Positions 35,901 through 37,489 of a stretch of DNA of 37,489 nt are shown one piece after another. Origin of the DNA: Phycisphaeraceae bacterium (GTDB taxonomy: Bacteria; Planctomycetota; Phycisphaerae; Phycisphaerales; Phycisphaeraceae). Each line of letters begins with the position of its first letter. The stretch's first letter is position 1. The position numbers and the translations under genes are program-made. The notes under the pieces are model-generated. The model was not told the origin of the DNA. It was given only the letters and a program-made list of their open reading frames with translations, and ran no database searches. The DNA lies in assembly GCA_028284155.1 (NCBI GenBank), contig JANQSF010000049.1, forward strand, positions 1-37,489. Direction: 5' to 3'.

Positions 35901-36365
35901 CGCCGCCTGGGTGCCGTCGGTCACGCGCACCGTGTGCGTGCCGGCCGAGGCGATTGGATGCCCCTGAATCAATGGGTCGGTCCCCGCAACGGATGACGCG
36001 GAGGCGACTTCATTCGACCCCGGGTCGAACAGTTGCAGATTGGCTTCGGGAAGCTCAGCCGAGAAAACGGTCAGTGTCAGCAGGTCGCCCGGCTGGGCAT
36101 CGAGCGTGTGGTCCTTCGCGCCGCCGGGCGACAGGGCGTCCGACAGTTGACTTGTATAGATCAAAGACCCAAGCGGCTGAGTCGGCGTGGGGGCAGGCAG
36201 CACCGAAAGCAGGACACGCGGCTCCAACGCCTCCATCGCATCAAATCGGCCAAAGCGACAAGCCGACCGCCCAGCCCGACGTCGCGTCATGCGGCGGGAC
36301 ATCTTGCCCAATGCCAGCCGGTATCGGACAAGCAACATTCGCCATGGACGTTTCCCCAGATGCAT
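26991..36365 (-). CDS. Giant LEPR-XLL surface/secreted protein with Calx-beta and sandwich domains
   Basis: The 3124-residue product starts at the ATG at 36365 (GAGGTGAGGAG just upstream). A basic head leads to the planctomycete LEPR-XLL motif (ALEPRVLLS, residues 46-54). Residues ~60-620 and ~860-1050 hold repeated PPC-like sandwiches. SbsA-type Ig-like (Big_5) domains lie at ~620-735 and ~2010-2105, and a choice-of-anchor/MAM-like stretch at ~1060-1190. From 2118 to the end, domains of fixed length alternate with polyproline linkers: sandwich (147 residues), Calx-beta, Calx-beta (114 each), sandwich, Calx-beta, Calx-beta, sandwich. Calx-beta motifs such as TEEPDETFTL suggest calcium binding. 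The C-terminus stops inside the last sandwich with no LPXTG or PEP-CTERM signal. An adhesin or cell-surface role is inferred. Confidence 0.9.
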   Translation of the reverse strand: MHLGKRPWRMLLVRYRLALGKMSRRMTRRRAGRSACRFGRFDAMEALEPRVLLSVLPAPTPTQPLGSLIYTSQLSDALSPGGAKDHTLDAQPGDLLTLTVFSAELPEANLQLFDPGSNEVASASSVAGTDPLIQGHPIASAGTHTVRVTDGTQAAGGLYTARATFNADWELEAAGGNSNHNRAGAQNIGSTFIDLGTGDVQRGAVTGELKNGTDEDWYSLTLNDGQTLSVVASHLEGRDIQLDLYPASGPKIAQSSRESGYGAAAQVVQTVPFSIVNDFTTSSANQINRVDEALTFQQFDDSLGMLTSVEVEFEGVGTFDVSISSFAEQTVSWTAESRLGLDIDDPVLIVIDEDVRVDAPASGQATLGDGEVFVPGTLNPTVDETLVFTGAQADAFAGSQMYDIDVFERATVSNANDSGNPSNSHVSHLGSFDGSVTVTYNYVERSLSDQRVDAAISPVIDGTSDGLADTYYVRVSGDVGSYSLVAVRDALFDTELNNEPAEAQDLSATDTVLGHVGSGLGDVDHFAVNVNAGDEVTITGVAPTFGSLAVWNALDIGLELTAPSGAPVPHTNVAGDETLSFTATESGIYDLRVIAESGSEGEYVVNVAGRTTSVLPFAVTSTSPADGDTVQTPLESVIVELNRPVDPDSVHPNDFRLNGAAALDVQLIDGDTVEVTLPLNLLVGSNQFVVQGGSLVSAGGEFNTHLSVQFDYAPDAPEVVDATINDGDQLAAGPLTFTATLSEPLATDELTGGDIVLFGDATGAHYPYSFAYDDQAMSITVHYADLPDDVYVLTLVSGKHAIMDVDGLVLDGERPNDPFPTGVSGDGIPGGDFSIGFVLDEAADVGMRSTLQQLGFDGSPIVESSTSAVIGQAGDIDNHTVELIAGQVASFRVEAAAGLTPQLELVAPGGGVVAAASAAGPGEVVDLSTVVAPVTGTYSVRVSGVVGSVGVYQARAVWNAVIEAEVALGPVNNTSGAAESLDNAFIDLAGGVGQWGATVGQLGSAVGGQVVLSESFESGVIGGGWSVGSNGAEGRVEVLESYGADDGRFALWMYRFGRGDSVINHATWSADLSAVANPVLRFAHRSFNDESEPLPSSFSGLLEGDGVAVSSNGVNWVTVNTGGESSDWETVEVDLAEVAATHGLTLGPNFRVRFQQSGRDGLGSEGRAYDDIAVLSGAVVDTEDWHAFTLADGQSASLALSKSDGAGLVELFDATGQTRLVEGVAAGEAASAIYHYVDDTSDGQVQTYLARVTGSAGDYSLAVSRDADLESSAAVSGDAPVLLDGQAVVGQVAAGDSQAVGSPLAVDQSMQAETDTNWSNVDHGRVVNGVYAMSTVSAVNSTGNLELTDFDIDIPDSARVLGIEVEVVAHASTPSGAPADGDVYLLINGQPVGLNKATGTPLTTSDATYRYGGATDTWGVPLTVGAVESDGFGVSLRYETTVDGATTVRVDGVRLIVHYTEDEPGLSYDGLNNVAVVMASAPPRDTLDGEAFIDFVAPGFGTPKAAIFFMTSATGELGGLTQDSRLSFGITDGNLVAWTGIRDRGGVLLDPESKLVTGRIGDISSFTGGNEILRLTESITNNANDKFEMAGWITDGVRLEATRQNTEGLVIGAILIGGSEVSARVGAAQAESDGFPVTVDGVGFEPDALFTMSHLERFNAQALHRAYAGHNIGFVQNLGNGDVEQVSVSYLSDGQVPYGRTSALVSDEFGHTHLRARRDFDGLMNDPAYTVTFEGFFSNGFQINWRDDPTQQDGLAYLALDFGPGVDVAAGVATLPADASGRSLVEPVLSNPLTFEPDALLLAMTQLPGVNENYYDDERAEAVSFGAATSAVQTSIGVVTQRLENRSQTGQIADASILSLPGETGAAVTADLRGLSSDGVLLDVERREAVHGPLTGIYLAIGDADAGLSSAKFTGADRYAFLASAGDDVTIDAWAHVAGAFDGGIDPSLRVLDAAGQVVAVSAVLGDESLVVAITEDGLYTVEIAGQNEIEGTYTLRISGQNGSSSGPSVVSIDPANGALITVEPTQVVVDFSHPIDVGSLDPSDLTINGQSAAGVSSGPITRAVFDLAGPLANGVYQLAIAADAILGIDQVGNQAFASSFELDVPPPPPPPPPPPPVSLRYDFGTSGSPVEVGYAQVTDGTSYSGSTGFGWLTGSVKSKDRGGSDALTRDFNAVFDATFEADVPSGLYEVSVTLGDVVNVRDETVVTIEGVEQPTQSTDAGEFVTLTAQVQVNDGRLTLRVEDLGGSSTRSALNALTVTPAGDPPPPPPPPPPPPPPPPPPPPPPPPVSVSVTDVSLPEGDAGTTSFVFTVSLDGAPTSDVVIDYTTSDGTATLVANDYVSSVGQLTFTPTGGLSQIVTVDVTGDVTEEPDETFTLDLALNNGPATITDGQGVGTIQNDDAPPPPPPPPPPPPPPPPPPPPPPVSVSVTDVALSEGDAGTTAFVFTVSLDGAPTSDVVIDYTTSDGTATLVDNDYVSSTGQLTFTPTGGLSKIVTVDVTGDVTEEPDETFTLELTLNNGPATIADGQGVGTIQNDDAPPLPPPPPPPPPPPPPPVALAFDFGTSGSPIEAGFELVTDSTSYNPTDGFGWVDGSVKSKDRGGADALTRDFNAVFDATFEADVPSGLYEVSVTLGDVVNARDLTLLTIEGVEQPIQSTDSGEFVTLSAEVQVDDGRLTLHVEDLGGSSTRSALNALTVTPAGDPPPPPPPPPPVNVSVTDVSLSEGDAGTTSFVFTVSLDNVPTSDVVIDYSTSDDTATLVDNDYAPSSGQLTFTPTSGLSQTVTVDVTGDTTEEPDETFTLDLTLNNGPATIADGQGVGTILNDDAPPPPPPPPPPPPPPPPPPPVNVSVTDVVLSEGDAGTTAFVFTVTLDGAPTSDVVIDYATSDGMATLADDDYAQSTGQLTFTPTGGLSQTVTVDVTGDTTEEPDETFTLDLTLNNGPATIADGQGVGTILNDDAPPPPPPPPPPPPPPPPPPPAALAFDFGTSGSSVEAGFVRVTESTSYNPTDGFGWLAGSIKSKDRGGSDALTRDFNAVFDATFEAALANGQYEVQVILGDQTKLRDLTQVVVEGVFIDVVTTQAGEFVTLTSNVQVVDGRLTVEIDDLGGSSTRSAIAGLIITPIV
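27432..30050. repeat. Seven GGN/CCN tracts encoding polyproline linkers
   Basis: Tracts (plus-strand positions, proline count): 30015-30050 (12), 29502-29573 (24), 29094-29159 (22), 28701-28751 (16 plus one Leu), 28230-28259 (10), 27831-27887 (19), 27432-27488 (19). The G-rich strand is the plus (template) strand. Codon third positions vary (CGG, TGG, AGG on the plus strand), so these are not pure microsatellites. Confidence 0.95.
27489..30014 (-). repeat. Tandem duplication inside the giant gene
   Basis: Unit 1 (28752-30014: sandwich, Calx-beta, Calx-beta) and unit 2 (27489-28700: same order) are near-copies, followed by a third sandwich at 26991-27431. Domain lengths are identical between copies while the proline linkers differ. 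Phrases such as DALTRDFNAVFDATFE recur in all three sandwiches, and DGQGVGTI in all four Calx-beta domains. Confidence 0.9.
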
Positions 36366-36523
36366 GAACTCCTCACCTCATGGCCGAACCCAGACGCTCG
36401 CTTGACACCACCCCATGGCATGATGGGGATAGGCTGCTCCGCCTCGACCCCGCCTGCGTTGTAGGAATGTATCTCGCCTCCTGTGCCGCTGAGCAGGCCA
36501 AAACGAACCCGCCGGCGAGCAAG

Positions 36524-36532
36524 ATTGTACCA
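36524..36532 (-). promoter_or_regulatory. Extended -10 promoter candidate for the giant gene
   Basis: On the minus strand TGG-TACAAT (TGn extended -10) gives a start near 36517 and a ~150-nt leader before the ATG at 36365. No good -35 box is seen, as usual for extended -10 promoters. An imperfect inverted repeat (GCCTAAATCG/CGATTAGGC, about 36555-36590) lies just upstream and could be an operator shared with the divergent gene at 36630. Confidence 0.4.
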
Positions 36533-36629
36533 TAGACCTGTCGGGAATAAACCCCCGATTTAGGCATACCGACGAATCCACGCCTAATCGTCCCCAAGCC
36601 GCCAACCGAGTACTATTCTAACGGTCACC

Positions 36630-37088
36630 ATGCGTCGCCGACTCACATCCATTCTCCCTGTCGCCCTCGTCGCCCTCGCGGCGATTCCCGTGCTGATGCC
36701 GGTCGGGGCGGTGGTTTGCGTCGACCACAACGGCTCGATCGCGATCGAAGGACCGCACCAGACGCTGGTTCACGCGCACGGCGGCGAGCATGCGGCCCAC
36801 GTCGGGTGCTGCGCGAACCACTCCCACCCCCACCCACACGACAAGTCGACGACGACGCTTCACACCCACCACGCCGAATGCGACGACGTGTCCGGCCTGG
36901 CTGAACTCTGGCGCCCGTCGGCCCCGGATCGGGTCGATGCACTTCAAGCCTACCCGCTGGGCGTTGCGATTCATTTGAACACGTTCGACCCCGGCACGTC
37001 GCTGCCGCCCGTCCGTCATCTGAGCGGTTCGCCGCCCCGCACATTAGTGCAAACCGAAGCACTGCGCTCAGTCGTGCTGCGCCTTTGA
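36630..37088 (+). CDS. Secreted histidine-rich protein, putative metal-binding
   Basis: The 152-residue product has a signal sequence (ILPVALVALAAIPVLMPVGA). Between residues 43 and 83 it carries twelve His (HAHGGEHAAHVG, HSHPHPHDK, HTHHAE) plus Cys60, Cys61 and Cys84, so Zn, Cu, Ni or Co binding is very plausible. The C-terminal part (~90-152) is not His-rich and has no known motif. It is followed 122 bases later by a TolC-type lipoprotein gene on the same strand, the context of periplasmic metal chaperones in Cus/Czc-like efflux operons. It is not CusF-like in sequence. The start at 36630 is the first Met before the signal peptide. Confidence 0.75.
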   Translation: MRRRLTSILPVALVALAAIPVLMPVGAVVCVDHNGSIAIEGPHQTLVHAHGGEHAAHVGCCANHSHPHPHDKSTTTLHTHHAECDDVSGLAELWRPSAPDRVDALQAYPLGVAIHLNTFDPGTSLPPVRHLSGSPPRTLVQTEALRSVVLRL

Positions 37089-37210
37089 ATCCCCGTACAT
37101 CTTGAATTGATCCCTTCCGTCGCGCCCGACGCCGGCTGTTCGTTGCGCGCGCTGTCTCCGTGGACACGGACCTGAACGGGCACGACCGCATACGCCCTTG
37201 GACAATTGCC

Positions 37211-37489
37211 ATGACTCGACACACCACCGCCGTGCTGTGTACGGCTGCCCTGTTGTTGACGGGATGCCAAGCGTACGAACGGGAGCCGATCGACATCGAC
37301 GCCCACGCGCGCGATTGGCCGAATCGCGCGATCGACGACGCGCGAATCACGCCGTACATTGACGCGCTCGACGCGCGATCAGGCTATGCCAACGATCGGC
37401 CAAACGATCATGCCGGTACGCTCTCGTTACGTCGCGCCCAAGCGATGGCGTTAACCTTCAACCCGGACCTGCGCGTTGCTCGCCTCGAA
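37211..37489 (+). CDS. TolC/CusC-type outer-membrane efflux lipoprotein (3' truncated by window end)
   Basis: The frame is open from the ATG at 37211 to the right edge (93 residues). The N-terminus is a lipoprotein signal (LCTAALLLTGCQ, lipobox LLTG-Cys). After a short linker comes RRAQAMALTFNPDLRVARLE, the start of the first coiled-coil helix of TolC-like proteins (consensus A...NP.L..AR). TolC proteins form the outer-membrane duct of RND efflux pumps. With the His-rich gene before it, a heavy-metal CusCBA/CzcCBA-type pump is likely, but the pump genes lie outside the window. Confidence 0.72.
   Translation, partial: MTRHTTAVLCTAALLLTGCQAYEREPIDIDAHARDWPNRAIDDARITPYIDALDARSGYANDRPNDHAGTLSLRRAQAMALTFNPDLRVARLE

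Noticed and set aside
36373..36597. Short minus-strand frame upstream of the giant gene
   Set aside because: No ribosome-binding site or protein-like pattern; it lies over the promoter region.

Overview
The window looks like chromosomal DNA from a GC-rich planctomycete, most likely of the class Phycisphaerae. The evidence is a giant secreted protein with the planctomycete LEPR-XLL N-terminal motif, a secreted PQQ-type beta-propeller protein, a thioredoxin/haem/PDZ protein, a small membrane protein with a CPxCGYxLRG zinc ribbon, and a complete PBP2-RodA pair (lost in many other planctomycetes). This is inferred from protein families alone, with no database search. There is no tRNA, rRNA, CRISPR array, integrase or transposase gene; the window is mostly housekeeping and secreted-protein genes with palindromic repeats between them.

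Layout. 1-344: tail of a secreted repeat protein. 444-1721: two unrecognised genes. 1958-5662: two-gene NifJ-like 2-oxoacid:ferredoxin oxidoreductase with its own candidate promoter, followed by an unrecognised gene (5762-6457). 6461-9585 (minus): secreted beta-propeller protein broken by one apparent frameshift. 9730-10143: atpC standing alone with its own promoter. 10303-13769: overlapping mrdA (PBP2) and rodA. 13885-14607: rsmG, bracketed by two identical 30-bp hairpin repeats. 14698-15798: YpdA-type reductase. 15898-16683: secreted Lys/Glu-rich protein. 16699-19179 (minus): a secreted protein and a thioredoxin-haem-PDZ protein, probably one transcription unit. 19180-19783: non-coding, palindrome-rich. 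19784-21915 (minus): zinc-ribbon membrane protein, nitroreductase, methyltransferase. 22078-23253: secreted helical-repeat protein. 23254-23650: palindrome cluster. 23651-24553 (minus): HDOD protein with a clear intrinsic terminator. 24648-26965: small membrane protein and an MscS channel. 26991-36365 (minus): a 3124-residue LEPR-XLL surface protein. 36630-37489: a His-rich secreted protein followed by the start of a TolC-type outer-membrane lipoprotein, probably the beginning of a metal-efflux operon.

The most notable structures are: (1) two GTAG-headed REP doublets (REPIN/BIME-like) at 21018-21133 and 23283-23356, one of which supplies the stop codon of the neighbouring methyltransferase; (2) a second hairpin family (AAGCCGGG...CCCGGATSTC), two of whose three copies lie just before start codons and two of which flank rsmG; (3) the C-terminal third of the giant protein, in which domains of constant length (147 and 114 residues) are joined by polyproline linkers of 10-24 residues in a C-X-X-C-X-X-C order; (4) a near-palindrome TGAACGRTCGCTCA upstream of both the oxidoreductase and mrdA genes; (5) the orphan atpC. 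I did not find a clearly new defence or mobile system. The best candidates for undescribed biology are the REP elements, the shared palindrome and the haem-thioredoxin-PDZ protein.
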